The notes: generated by a model from the letters alone, not told the origin. A stretch of DNA of 64,000 bases from Helopsaltes ochotensis (GCA_013400155.1 VXBM01000866.1:274004-338003), one strand, 5' to 3'; shown: positions 49,273 to 63,022, counted from the first letter of the stretch. Numbers and translations: made by a program.

Positions 49273-50798
49273 AGAAGAAGGAAGAAAATCGTAACACAAA
49301 GCTATGAAACCATTATATGAATGGTATAATGGACAGAGGCAGAGAAAGCAGGTGTAACAAGAGAAATAAAAGGTTTAAGCATCAATGTCATGTGCAGAGA
49401 CGAAAAACCCATCAGGAGCAAAGTATTCCAGATGATGGAGAAGATCATTTCTGCTGTGCATTTTTTAATACATCAGAGAGAAATGAGCTACATTCCAAAA
49501 CAGCCAGAAAGAAAAACTCCAGAATTCTGACCAAAGACACCAGCACTTGTTACCGATGAACAGTTGGGCTGCAAAAATCTTAGCTTTTATTTTAGACAGA
49601 CTTATCTGTTCTTCAATAATATCCTCTTGGACACCTCCAGCAAAATTTACTTAATTCACCTCTCTGACCACAGGTAAAATCCCTATATTAAAAACTTGCT
49701 GTTAATATTTTCTGTTCCTCTCAAATGCATACCTTTCTTATGAATCACTGCAAGTGTGCTATACTTGAGCTTTAATTCACCTGCAGATTTATCTGGAAAC
49801 AAAAAGATTATTTAAAAGAAGTCATTTTAACATTTCGCTACACTTTCACTATTGCTTTCAATGGAATTTGGTATAATATATAGTTTTGGCTATGCATTGT
49901 GCCACTCTGAGTACAGGCACACCATTCAACCACAAATTATCTCTGCTTCTCATTACTAATGCTCATTCACTGCATGAATTCCATGCAGGAACTACACCTT
50001 AAAGCAACATCAGTCCTCTGTGAAATTAGAAACTGAAGACTGTTTCATTAGCCACCTTTTTATTTGATGTCGACATTGCACAGGCTTTAGACTGAAGTTC
50101 ATAACCTGTTCATAAGCAGTATTTTTTCAGTTCACTTGCTACCATGGAAAAGAACCAAACCAATTAAGAATGCTAAAATTGCCATTTCGTTTTCACTAAG
50201 GAAAGAGAGAGATTCTGCTAAACTGACAATAAAGAAAAAATATCTCACTACGGGAATTATCCACTCTGACTAGATAGGTCATTTCATTAACTAAAAAGTA
50301 ACAACATCTCTAATCAGTCTTTCTCACCTATAAATTACCATTTTTATCTCTTCAAATCTTTAATTCACTGTTGCTTTTCTTCCCATTTGCTAGCAACTAC
50401 TGCCTTTGAAACACTACCATCAACCACATCAAAGGCATTTTTAAATAGAGGGGGGTTCACTTTGGATTGTACAGCACATGGATCATATTCCCCATTTTTC
50501 CCCCACTATTATTTTAATATAAATTTTGCTTAAACTAGCATTACAATGTGTCATTCATAACATACCCTAAGTGTCATGGGAAGTAGGTCAAGTAAAACCT
50601 GTCCAGTGAACTCCTCTCCATGCACAAAGAGCAGCAAGAAGAAGAATCTTTCATGAGTAAGGTGAATTCAGTCTCAAAGGAGCTTGCTGCGTGAAATGGT
50701 GCAAAGAGGTGGAGGGGGAAGTCCACATCCACAAGGAAAGCACAATGTCCACACTGAATGGATGCCTATTTTGGTGAACTAATGTGCATCCATACCTG

Positions 50799-50818
50799 TA
50801 CACATATATACACACATA
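50799..50818. repeat. Short CA/TA mixed run
   Basis: TACACATATATACACACATA, an imperfect CA/TA run that accounts for the Tyr/Val-rich minus-strand frame 50651-50839. Confidence 0.85.
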
Positions 50819-53032
50819 CCCATGTAGATAAAAGCCCAAAAAGGCCAGTTAAAGATGCTTCCAGAAATTCCAAACGTATGGGACATAACTCAGGCAGAAC
50901 TTCATCCTAGCACTGGACCCCAGTATCAAATACCAGACACAGGCCACTGCTGTCTTCTCTTCAGATGTGTTTCTATCTTGATAATTGTCTAAAAGGAAAC
51001 TGAGACTGGTTAAGGTAAAGCTGAGACCAGGGACTTTTCAGTTGAGGGCCCTGTCTGGGAAGTTCCATGTATTCAGCAAAGTCCCTTCTTTGACCATCTT
51101 CAAAGTTCAGACTGAGACTTTTGTACTGAAATGTTCCATAACTGACTATTTTGCCTGCCTTCTTTTTCCTAATTCTCTTTTTGGCTATCTGTCCCTCACT
51201 CTCCTCACTAAGAAAGGCTGCTCTCACTGAAGCATTGAATCTTCCTCTTCTCTGAGGTTTTACTTTTAGGTCTGTGCAGTGTCCCAGATACAGACAGGCA
51301 GCACTCTAGACAATGGCAGAATAGATAAGGATCTTCAAATTTTCACCAAGAAAGTATTTCACAGAAGCCTTCCAGCAGAACAGAGATGAGGGCAAGTTAC
51401 CCCAGGTATCCTTTAACAACGTTTGGAAAATAATACTGAAACAAATCAGAGTCACACCATCACAATATTGCTAAGTCCAGTCTCATACCATCACCAGAGA
51501 CATTAAACATCACTCTCAAATTACTGTCAGGTGTTCATTTCTGGTTTTGCTCACTGCAGAAATCAGTAAGTCCACTGCTCTGCTCTCTGACTGAGCAACT
51601 TCCTCTGGTAAAACTTCACCCCATGTCCTCAGCATCCTCTCCAGTGGTACAGGCATCAAGCAAGGGGAAAAAGGCAAATTTCTCTACAAAGGTGAGAAAA
51701 GTCTTCTTTTTCACTCAGAAACTACTTGGACAGAAGACACTACAATTTACATCATCATTGTAACACACTGTTTCCTGCATATGAGTGAATATATCTTTCA
51801 ATTTCTCGAAGTCCTGTAGAAAGAATGCTTCACCTGATCTATGCAGTGCCTTAAAAAAAGCCTATGTGCCAATGGTCTACATTCAAATCAAATGAGATTT
51901 TGGCATGCAAATTTCCCTGGATTAATGAACTTTTTACACGATTTTTCTTTTGTGCAATGAAATCACTACCTGTAGCAGAACTCATAAAATGAATACCCAT
52001 AAATAGTAACATGAACAAGTACTCATAAATAGGAACCTCACTGCGTAGGTCCTAGCATGCTGTTAAAGTGACCTGAATATTCCAGTTCAATTCCCAGGTC
52101 CTATTCTCGTGCTTCTTCCAGAAGTGTCAGAAAGCTGATGAGTTTAATCACTAATACAATAGATCATACACAGGGCACAGTCCATCATGTGGGAATGGGT
52201 TTAAAAAAAAAAATTATTTCACCTATCAGGGGTCATTTCCTAAGGCTAGAAAGCTGCTCAAGCACTCTCTGGCAGATCAAAAGTCTATTTACCCTTCAGC
52301 AAGGAATCATTTTTCTCTGTTCTCTAATCTCTTGAATATTATATGACATAACTACGCAACAGTTTTTGTAGCTCATAGCTCTTTACCATTGACTAGGTTT
52401 CCTTGTAGATATAAAGAAACCCAGGAATTTGTTTGGTTTTTTTTTACTGCTTTAGTCTCATTATTGTTTGAATGGAAGATTGTATGTAAATCATATGAAA
52501 TCAAGTGTTTCTCTACTGTTGTCTCCTGTATAGACACACCTTAACATCCTTTCTGAGCAACACTAGTGTGCTATCTCCAAGCTACCACACCTTGTTAGCA
52601 ATGCACCTTTTAAACTGTCACATTTTCCATTTGCTTTATTCTGCTAACAGAAGGGTTTTTTCCTCTAGCTTGAAGTACTTTCTACCAATATCCAAACAAT
52701 AATTAAAATAAAAGCCTAACAATTAGTAATACCAACTGGTATTCCTTTCAGATTTTTTTCCATGTAATTCAAACACGTCAAGACACTGAGTAACCATTAT
52801 TAACTGCAGTTTGTTACAGACAGAAAAAAATGACTGCTAGAGAACTAAAGCACTCTGTCACATGCCAAACAGGCTGCCAAAGGCATAATGAGTAGTAAAA
52901 CACTGAATTCCAGTCTCCAAGATCAGTGATTAATCCATGGTGAGATTGGGAATGGTCATTTGCCAACCCAAACCCTTTAAAAATCTACGTGTATCAATTT
53001 TTTGAGGAAGCATTAAGAGATTGGGGCTCCTT

Positions 53033-53125
53033 TCTGACCCTTGGGGCTAATTAACTGTGATCAACAAATAACCAGTATATGCTATGATTTCTCTATCTGC
53101 ATAACATGGGTATCTCCATCCACAG
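53033..53125 (+). mobile_element. MIR-like SINE relic, diverged
   Basis: Two blocks in MIR order are seen: 'CTGACCCTTGGGGCTAATT' (53034-53052) resembling the core GTGACCTTGGGCAAGTTACTT, and 'TTTCTCTATCTGCATAACAT' (53088-53107) resembling 'TTTCCTCATCTGTAAAAT'. The spacing between them is longer than in the consensus, so the element has an insertion or the match is partly fortuitous. Confidence 0.45.
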
Positions 53126-56100
53126 GAAGCTGGTGAAACTGCTGTTTTCTGTTGGGTTTTTGTAAAGAACATCATGTCAGTATTACATTTCTTTGGACTA
53201 CAGCGTGAAACTGCTCAATTCACATGGGATCTAGCAGGATGTGAGATACTCAGCTGAATTATCTTTCAAATATCATTCAGTATTACAAACAGCAGCACCA
53301 AGCTGCTGGAAATTATTACATTTAAACAATGTCAATGAAAAATAAGGAGCCAGAGTTTGTCTTCTTGCTTGGATGCAGAATATGAATCAGGTCAGTGATA
53401 CCTGACATTACAGGTCAAATTGAAAACAAATTTGCTGATGGAGTCATAATTTGCAGAAGATTTAGAGCAAATTTTAAAACTTCAATTGTGCAAATATTTT
53501 AAATCACTCAGAGGAAGAAGGAAATTTTTAAGCCATTAATAAATATCAGCTAACATCCTTTAAATCAGGTAGAAATGTATCTTCTCTGCTTCTGTACTTC
53601 AACAGAACTTTCCAAAGGAACCTGCTCCTCTGAATAAATGAATTTTATTTGATGGCAACAGCAGCTATCAGACAAATCATTGTATCATTCCCACCCTTAC
53701 TTCCCAACGTAGCAGTGAAGGACAGATTAAATTAAAGAGGATCCCACCTGGGTAAAACCTCTTCACACAGGGAATAGGTAAAACAAGTTTTTCTGCAGTT
53801 ACCAAACTTGCACTAAAGAACCTCTAACACACCTAGTAAATCACTTAAGTGGCTTGTTCTTCCCCTGCCCTTAAGTGGAACAGTTTGTTCCAAGTGTGAA
53901 AGGGCTTGGCCTCTCCCCTTGTTCTGCTCCCAGTTCTGTCACTGCCTGGTGAGTTTGTCCTTAATATTCAGACATTTCTGCTCTCATTCACAGATCCCTG
54001 TGAGCAATGTACAGCCTTCCCATACAGATTACTCAAAATTTTCAGACACAATATAAATTATCATTCCTATGTTGATACTTCGCATACAATTTTTTTAAGT
54101 GTGAAAAGAAATGCGGTCTATTACTTTGAAAACAGATTTTAGTGTTCTTCCCATCAGCTAACCAGAAAAAAATATGGTATGGGTAAGTCTAAATTGGGGG
54201 GTTTTAGTCCTGCTCTGGAGGCAATTAAATCACAGCTTTTCAGAATACAGTGGAGTCTTTCATAGACCCATGTAAGATTTTGTTGGGTTTTGGTGGGTTT
54301 TTTAAAGTTTTTTAAAGTCTTCTCTGTGATATTAGAAAGCTCAATGTCACACTGTAATTTGGTTTCTGTTTGCTTCCTTTATTTTAGAATATATCATATG
54401 GACTATTCAGAGATAACTTCTTTAATTTCCTGCTGTTGTCAAATTCTGTTTGGTACATTCATAAAAAGCAGTGTCACTTTTGGGGAAAATTAAAAAACCA
54501 CACACATACCAAGTGCACAGACTTCTCACACTGTTTTTTTGTCTTGCCGAGATCTTGGTATCTTTGCTTAGAACTCTGGACTGGCCCCCATGTCATCAGT
54601 CCTAACACTAGAAGCTGCTTTCTATAAACAGGTTTGAAATGTTGTCTTTGTTTCATAGACATCTATTCCCTTGGTATAACAGTCAAGAAGAAAATTTTAT
54701 GTCAAGTATTTCAGTTCTGTATTGCTATATTTTTTTGACTCATCATGCTGTTTATGAAAATTAAGTTTGCTCTGTGATTTAGCACCCAGACCGACTTTCA
54801 TACTTCTCATTTGTTGAAGAGCACTATGATTTTGCATTTTACAGTAGATTCCCTCTTCAAGCTCTCTTGTACTTTCTGAATTTTCTTAACCACCATGGAA
54901 AGAATGAAAACTAAGCTCAGACATCCATCCTAAGGAAAAATCCATCATAGGTTGCTTTTCAGTAGAACTATAGACAGATTGTCCACCAGTCAAGGCACAA
55001 AAGTATATTATTCAGGGTGTATTTGAATCCATTTCCAAAAAGCAGCTTGCATAAATGTCCTAGTGCAACAGATTTCTTGTACTGCAATGTATTTATGGAA
55101 GTGGGTAACCAGCACTCAGTTTGGAATAAGCCCTTTTTAATTTGATGTCTTCCCCAATTTCATTCCAGCCTGTGCCACAGAGGGAGCTACCCTAAACAGC
55201 CTCATTTTTTCCTGCTGCAGCTGCCAGTGACTCAGTGGTTTAAAAACTTGCTGGTGGGGAGGCAGAGGGAGGATAGTACATACAGAACATGGGGGTTTTA
55301 GTCTGTATTTTAAAATACCACAGGGTAAACATTAAAATTACAGCAATATTGCTTTTTAAATATTGGGAGATATGCCTATACTAGCTACAGTTGCTCTTTC
55401 TCCCATCACTCCTTTACTCTCAATACCCAATAATCATAAAATAAGGCTTTGCCTTTCTCACATGGGCAGAGCTGAGTTCACTGGAAGCAGCTGGATTTGG
55501 ACAGGACCTGCTGCCAGTCACCAATTTGAAACCCTCTCCCTTGAGGGTTCATGTCTTCACCAAGTTGGAGCTGCACTCCACAGGTGGAGAATTCCTGAGG
55601 CACAGCAAAATGCCACAGCTCTGCCAAGCACAATAACCAGGGAGAATACAGGAAACACCTCTGTTCCTTTGGCTCTCCCTATGGATTCCAAACAGGGATG
55701 TATAGGCAGGCAAAGGCCTCGGGACTGCTGGGGGGCAGGGAATAAAAGCGTTGCAGAACTCCTTCCAGTAATTACAAACTCTGATTCAGAAATGCCCAGA
55801 AACAAAGTGTTCTTTCGTCCACCCACATGCCCACATTCTGCAGGAATCCATTTCACTAACCTGTACTGCTGACTGGGGGTTTCATCCTCAGCTTCAGCTT
55901 TCAAACTCATTTCGAACAATGGGAATATTGCCACGGAGTCCGGCGTGTGTTGGCTCAGGCCCATCGTGCACAGGGAATGACTTTCTGAGAGAGATGGCTG
56001 GGCCTGTAAAGGGAAATGTGCATCAAATGTAGATTGCTATGAAGTAATGGGACTAGAAGCAATTGACCAAAGCGAGAAATCCATATTAAATGGAAAAATT

Positions 56101-56869
56101 ATGCAGCATGCAGCCAAAGGAAAGGACTTAGGGACAATTCCTAAAAGCCGTAATCCTAGCTTGGGGATGCAATTAGATAAGAAAAAAAAATGAAAATAAA
56201 AGTGTGTTGGGAGACAGGGGACAAAAATGCATTCAGAGAGCAGAATACAAATCATGTAAGGATGCTGCTGCTTTACAAGCTAGCAGCTGGACCTTCAGGT
56301 GGACAGTTCCCATTTGTCACTGGCTCAGAGAGGAGCCTCTGGCAGCAGCACCCAGGCAGGACAGCAGAAAGAGAGGGACACTGGAGGTACGTGCCATGTC
56401 CTCAGATATCCCCAGCACAAGCACGGCACACACGTCCACTCATGCAGCAGAGCAGCTTTACTTTCTCATCCCAATTCTTCCAGCATCTAAAGCAATCAGG
56501 ATTCCACCCAAAACATAGAAAATAGGGCTAGGACCTCTCAGACACTTTCTATACCTGACTGACATAAAAAATAAAAGAAACAACTCTGTGGAGCTAAGTG
56601 GCTTTTCCATTCTAACAATCTTCGTGCCCTTGAAATTTAGTTTGAAATGGAGCAGCCTGCTATTTCCACATCAAAAATCAATACAATCAACAGGTTAAAA
56701 CATTCTCAGTTACAATGAAACTGTATCTGAGGAAACAGTACATGATACTTTAAGAAACATCTGAAAGCTTAAAGACCATGAGAAAACAGAAAATCTCTTT
56801 GTTTGCCCAAGGCAATGACATGGAACTATAGATGAGCCCCACAGAGAAACTTGAGGAGATGGGGTGTCT

Positions 56870-56965
56870 GTTCCAGCAATGCCAGCTATCTGCTTTGTGA
56901 CCTTGGGCAAGTCATTTAACTGTCCCCTGCCAAAATGAAGTAAAAATGCTTCCTTACCTAAAGTG
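56870..56965 (+). mobile_element. MIR-type SINE relic
   Basis: The segment contains the most conserved part of MIR/CORE SINEs in plus orientation: TGTGACCTTGGGCAAGTCAT at 56896-56915 followed by TTAACTGTCCCC, then an A-rich 'AAAATGAAGTAAAAATG' corresponding to the 'TCTGTAAAATGGGGATAA' part of the family. Upstream 'CCAGCTATCTGC' fits the degenerate end of the tRNA-derived half. This is the best MIR match in the window. It is an old, inactive copy with no coding content. Confidence 0.8.
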
Positions 56966-57613
56966 GCTCAAGATCTCTATGAAGAAATTGTATTTCTCTT
57001 AAATACAATTCAGATGTATAAGCACGATATAATCACACATGACCATTTAACACAAGGCTGTAGCAGAAGAAAAGGTCTTACACAGACTCTGTGTCTGACT
57101 TGCACTACCTCATCCAAATGACCTTCCAGAAAATATTGTGGACCTAGGGTAAAAGTCTAATTTTTATTCACAAGAAACAAAAAGGAAGCATCTTAGCATG
57201 CATGCAATCAGATGAATCAGAATGTACCTTTCCACAATCAAATTAAGAATGAAATTAAATTCGCTAATCTCATGCTAAAATATTGACAACAGCCTGATTT
57301 AAATGTCTTTCTGAATGACCATACTCCCAAAGCATCCAGCTTCCTTAGAGGCCCAGGCTAACACACTGCATCTCTTCAACTGAGCATCAGTTCCTGACCA
57401 CAGGATGTAGGGGGAAATTAGTTCCCTCCCCTTGCTTTGAGATTAGAAGCAAAAGAAAATCATATTTTCTGATTGTTTCTAAACATTTTTTTTTTCATTT
57501 GACCCCTCTTTTTATGGAATGTCTAGCATGAGGATATGAGAGTGAGATTTTCAGAGAGCCTGATAAGGCATGTATCATAAACTCTAGGAATCCCACATAC
57601 ATTTCTAAGAGGG

Positions 57614-57633
57614 CGAGTGTGTGCATGTGTGTA
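57614..57633. repeat. Short imperfect GT run
   Basis: GAGTGTGTGCATGTGTGTAA, an interrupted GT repeat about 60 bases before the candidate block at 57650. Confidence 0.85.
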
Positions 57634-57649
57634 AATAAAATGGCCTAGT

Positions 57650-57850
57650 TTAAAATGCCTTTAATAACCAGTATTTGCCGGGTTGGAGCACACGGCTGTG
57701 AGCTCCCCCTGCTGACTCTCGAGCTCAAATAAATGAATCGTCTTCGGATGCTTTTGCAAACACTTTTGATATTGGCTCAAGGTCAAGGAAGTGGACAGCT
57801 ATAAGGGCGTTAATTTTAGCCTCACTACCATCACAGAACAAAAACCAGCA
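57650..57850. promoter_or_regulatory. Candidate conserved block with CTCF-like site
   Basis: Repeat-free, comparatively CpG-bearing sequence (TTGCCGGGTTGG, CACGGCTG, CTCGAGCTC, AATCGTCTTCGG, GGGCGTTAATTTTAGCC) around the CTCF-like motif at 57699-57716. It includes TCAAGGTCAAGGAAG, a nuclear-receptor half-site-like pair (TCAAGGTCA, NR5A/ESRR type) at about 57778-57787. Conservation is untested. Confidence 0.3.
57699..57716 (-). promoter_or_regulatory. CTCF-like motif
   Basis: Plus-strand TGAGCTCCCCCTGCTGAC is the complement of a CAGCAGGGGGAGCT core, close to the CTCF consensus CCAGCAGGGGGCGCT, in minus orientation. It lies inside a candidate conserved block (57650-57850). Confidence 0.5.
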
Positions 57851-60800
57851 ATAAGAGCATTATGTGTTTTATTTTGATCCCACTGGGGGACTTTTACAGT
57901 GGCTACCAATTCAGATTTCAGCGATACTGCTGAATTTGCCAACTAATAGGATAAAACCATTTGATGCAATCTTTATGCCTCTAAAAAGAGTGCACCAAGT
58001 AACAGATTAAAAATCGAATTGGTAGGAAAATATGTACTATCTTTCACCTTAGACATGAGCATTTGAAACAACATATGCCCAGCTACAGTCAGACACCAGC
58101 CACCTCTTTGATCAGCCACTCTTTGTAACATCTGTATTACTGTACCACCTAAGCTAAAAAAGAAAAAAAAAACATTATTTACATCCTTCACATTTTAAAG
58201 GCTATAGCAGGCTTCCACAAATGTGAAAGCCATGTCATGGAGTGGCCCAATAATACAAGATTACACATTTAAAATAGACCCTATTTAATATTTTATTATT
58301 ACTACCAAGACCATGTTTTTCTGCTATTCTTCATGTCACTCTTGCCAATAACTTGGGGGACACTGTCCTTCCTCATCTGTTGGCTATATTTTATACAGTT
58401 CCTGATTTTTTTGGCAAACGTTTTTATATCACACAGAAGTTTGGATGTGAGCAAGTCAGTTCATTTATTGCTGTATTTCCAGGTCCATTTCAAAAGGAAT
58501 TGCTGACATCTACTGGTTCAAATTAAAAAATACTCAAATTACAGTTTTTCCTTTCAAATAAAATCTAATGGCTCTGACTTCTTTCTCGGATGATGGCAGA
58601 AAAGGCAATTCTGTTGAAATTAGCAGAAATAAACCCATTGTCTCCCATTTAGCAGTTCATCTCCACTCTATGCTTTCTGGCAGGCATAAATGCCTAGAAT
58701 TACATCTGCTAGGCACCAACAATTTTTTGAACTTGAAAACAACAAGGAGCATTTGGCTATCAGTATGAGGCTGCTCCACCCAGTAGAACACAAAACCCTC
58801 ACGTTTTGTGCTGAAAATTCTCAAGCAATTCTGCAAATATGATGCAACACAGGATTAGCATCCTCATCCTCCCAATTCTCAGGAGAGATCCAGCTCCCAC
58901 CCAGTGCTCTATGGCTGCTGCTCAGACACTTCCAGTACCACCCTGGGCACTCCAGCTCTCCCTGCAATGCCTGGGGAGCCAGAGATTTGGGGAAGGTGTG
59001 GAGGAGAGGAGAGGGGCTGAAGTGCTCCAGTAAGTGATTTGGTATTTCACACTGGGGGGCTCTAAACAGACCTTCCCCTTACCCCTTCCTTAGGATCCTG
59101 CACTCAGCTCCCATCCTCACAATTCAACACCAAGACATGCCAGCCGTGTCTCAGCACACACAGGACCCCTCTTATCCCATCTCTGTGTTTATTCATGACT
59201 TCTTACTCTTTCTGGAGCAGGGAACAGCAGGCACAAGTGTGCTCTGAACACACTTCTAGAGTGGCACACATTTACACATTTCCATGTTGTGTTCCAGAGA
59301 TCAAGTTTAGAAGCTCTGGGGCTTTGGCTCGAGCAGGAGCAGCTTGGTCGTGGCAGGATGGCATTACAAACAGCTCTGCAGATGCCAGCTGGGGAAACTG
59401 GAAACACTCATAAGGCCAGAAGGCAACTGTGGCTACTTTGAAAACGTTTCTTAGATGGAAAACTGCGGCAATTAGAGAGGCAGACAGGTACCTGAGGGAG
59501 ACACAGGTCAAGAGCAGTCCATTTAGCAGGCAGTAAAACTAGGACAACTTCCTACACCAAATCCTAAGGTTTTATCTCAAAACAAGCTTTCTCTTTTTAG
59601 ACTCCTAAGGGCAGCAAACCCAATTTTTACTTCTGCAGACATCCAGAATTGTACTGCTGTCAACTGTATCACTACTGGCAAATCAGTACCTTTCACTCTC
59701 ATTGCCAGTACCTGGCCAAAGCATCAGACAAGCAGGAGGGCAATTAAAATATCACTCTGCTCCAAGACACACATTGAAAACCCACAGGCTTCAGTGATAA
59801 CACTCCAGTAGGCTAACATCAAAATGCTCTAGCAGACCTGGCTAACAACAAGCATCAGGCAGCAAAGCTGGACCTCTCTTTCCATGGGTTCTTTTTCGTC
59901 ACTACAAATTAAAACGCAGATCTAGCCCGAATAATGCGGTCATTGTTTCACATTTACAAAAACCTTAATTTCGTGTAGTCTTTCAAAAACACGATTTGAG
60001 AAAAGTAGTTTTCACTGCTGTAGTTTTCAACGCTTTAAACAAACTCTTGAGACAGTGCATTAATATAGGAAAACAGGAAAGCACCTGACAGCAGCAGGAA
60101 TGCAGCAGGGCGTGGGATGACTGGAAAACACAAACAGAATAACCAAAATCCCACACAGAGCAGGATGTGAAAATAGATGCTGGAGAGGAGGAAGAAAGCT
60201 CTGGCATGTCAGATGCTGATAACAGCTGGCAGAGATGCAGGGCACTGTCTTCACAAGTCAGCTGCTCAGTACCTGTACCAACAGCAGGAATGTGAGAGGC
60301 TGTGGTCAGCGGGCTTAACTCACTTTTTCAGAAGAAAGTCTTCAAGAGAGGACCTGTAGGATGGAGGCAGTCACTATGCAAAGTTGCTACAAAAATGAGA
60401 GAAACTAGCACAAGAATCCATCCATTTTTTCTTACATTCACAGGTAGATAAAATGAAAAAATGGTAGGGTCAGCACTGGCCCTCTGGAGAACTAGACTAT
60501 TCAAGATGGGAATGTAAAAGTGTCTGAACATTTTCTTGCAGAATTGAATTAGGAAGTTGGCCAGGTAAAGAGGACTGAAAATTGATGGAAAATGAGAGTG
60601 TAATTTTGGGTCAAGGAGAACTGAAGTTAAAAACAGTAAGAGATAGGCAGATAGACAATGAATGCACTTTAATGACCACACAGAGACCCATTTCAAACAG
60701 TGCTTTATAACCTTCCTGCTACTCATCAGGTCTCAGCCAGCCTGTAGAGGATGTGCTTGACATGCTGCAGTGAATAGAAAAGTTCAAACATTAATTCATC

Positions 60801-62654
60801 CACAGCAAGGTGTGCTCTACCCTAAGGGAACGCAGTTTAAATTGGACTGATCTAGAACATGAGAGGAGATACAGAAAAACAACAGAGAACAGAAAAATGT
60901 TGAGTGGTATTATCAAGGCAAGCTATACACCTTTTGAATGGTTTTGGTTTTTAATTCCTGTGGTAAAGCAAAATAAAGAATAGGATAACATTGAACAAAT
61001 AGAAGGACAATGACATGCCTGAGATGCCTGACCACATTACAACTCCAGGTGCTCTTGATCAGAAAAGCAAGTTAGCCACAGAGGAGGGAAAGACACGGGA
61101 GTAATCATTTTAGATTGTAAAACTACATTTTATTTCATGATAGTGTTTCAATAGCATTGTGGCTTTTTGTTTACCTACGGATTCAGGCAATGCAGAGACA
61201 TACAGCCATGCTAATTGAAATGTTCAGTCATTTTTGACTAGTCTGAGTAGAAAAAACTAAGCCCAGGATGAAGTAGACATAGACTTTCCCAAAGTCAAGA
61301 TCAATTTAAAATTTATGAGTAAAAAACAGTACACAGATAAAAGACCAGCTGTAAAAAGTAAAATCCAGACTTGCATTGTCCAAGACTTTCATTCAAGCCC
61401 ATTCAAAATTCCAGGCTATTTGCTGTATGTTTCTGTGATGGCAATAAGAGAATATGGCTTAAGATCAGCCTTTAATTAGCTAGATTGTCCTCTGTTCACA
61501 GGCCCATTAAGCACAGATGCTTTTGCCAAAGACAAAAGCTGAACTGCTAGAAATATTGGAAAGGGATGAAGAGGGAGAAATAAATGATATTTTGGAAAAC
61601 TGTATTTGGATTTAGTTAAAATAGAAGCATATCTCCTTAGTCTCAATGTGCAAAACCTTGAGTGACTGTGGTGCATGCATGGCCAGGCTCTACAGATAAT
61701 GTCAGGTAGGTGCTGTTATTAATTGGTCATTTCAGACTTTCATTCAGTTGGTTTTGCAGAAAAATGTTCTTATGCCATTTGGCTGCATCCATGGCAAGGA
61801 TAGAAGATTGTCATCACTTCGTCATGCTAACAAGGCAGTAATAAAAAAGAACTGGCAGTCTGGAATGAAACTGTAGAAAATGTTAATGGTGGAGCCAGAG
61901 CACTGATGCCAAATATTTCCAGTAAAGGAATATAATTATTTTCAGGTACTTACACTGTGACAGGAAAGAAATTGCTGAGAGCTTTTGGGTTTGGCTCTTC
62001 ACCCCTAAAGCTGCAGAGGCAAGATGTACCAAACACACAGAGCAATGATCCAGGCTGGGAGCTTCTGCTTCTGGCATCCATAGCTGAAGTGACTTTAGAG
62101 ACCAGGAGATTATAAAGCTGCTGAGCTTTTCAGTTTGAATCACCTCATACTCAACACAGCCTTTAAGGCCAAGCATATGGCTAGGAAAGTCTGAGCAACT
62201 CAAAGTTTTCTCTCTTAATCCTTTGGCTGACTGGTGACAAGTGTCTCAGGATTAATAGAACAGGACATTGAGGGAGAATCCACTGAATACAAATTACCTA
62301 AGTAAGGCTACATAACGTTTCTCCCCACTTTCAAACTAAGAGCTCAGCACTAGTGTTTTGGAATTTGCCTGACACTTCCCTGATTCACTAAGATGTTCAA
62401 CTTCTACAAGTATTTAACACACTAAGTGTCTGTTGGTGACATCTGTACAGGAGGCAAGTTAACTCAGTGCCAAGTAGACATCCACTATTCACCCCAAGAG
62501 GAGATATATTCTCACAGCAGGAAGAAGAGCAAATGCTTGGAATTCTGCATTCATATAGAAGAGAAAAAAATCAGGGAAAATACTGAACAGAAAAAAAATT
62601 TACAAAGAGAAAGAAAATTTCCTTTAAAAAAATAACCCCTAATTAGATATTATA

Positions 62655-62709
62655 GGTTGTTTTTGTTTTTATTTTTGTTTTTGTTGTGGTTTTGTTGGGG
62701 GTTTTTTTT
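62655..62709. repeat. T/G-rich low-complexity tract
   Basis: Irregular GTTTTT units lead into TTGTGGTTTTGTTGGGGG and T8. All purines on this strand are G apart from one A. No parent repeat is recognised. Confidence 0.9.
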
Positions 62710-63022
62710 GAGCATATAACATGCAGATGAGGAAATACCTTTCCAGTATTAAGGACTTTTCCTACTAGTTTTCAACAAGGTCTGCATTCATTTACCTCAG
62801 CAGGGAAGTTACTACATTTTGGGAAGAGAGAAATAAACAGCCAAGTGAGCGCAAATCCCTACAGCAGACCTAGCAAACCTCACTCAGATGGCCTCAGGCT
62901 TAGATATGGAATAATTCAGATCTCACCCCAGTGCAGCTCGCATTCCCTGGAAATTCTCTACTAGGGAGAAGGCTGAGTCTATCCTATTTTTAGCTTTGTC
63001 AGACTTTCCGAAATACTGGGAA

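Larger units (their letters stand above)
47082..56869. other. Non-coding segment, no gene recognised
   Basis: Unique AT-rich DNA. The longest open frame, 169 codons at 55363-55872 (plus), is overlapped by a 135-codon frame on the other strand, has no domain or membrane pattern I recognise, and lacks an upstream promoter pattern. A G/T-rich patch lies at 54275-54310 with a TTTTTTAAAG direct repeat. Confidence 0.8.

Noticed and set aside
55174..55192. GCCACAGAGGGAGCTACC as a CTCF-like site
   Set aside because: One base short in the core spacing relative to the consensus.
55363..55872. 169-codon open frame (plus), opposed by a 135-codon frame at 55557-55964 (minus)
   Set aside because: Neither product is recognisable. 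Overlapping open frames on both strands reflect a locally stop-poor, GC-richer patch.
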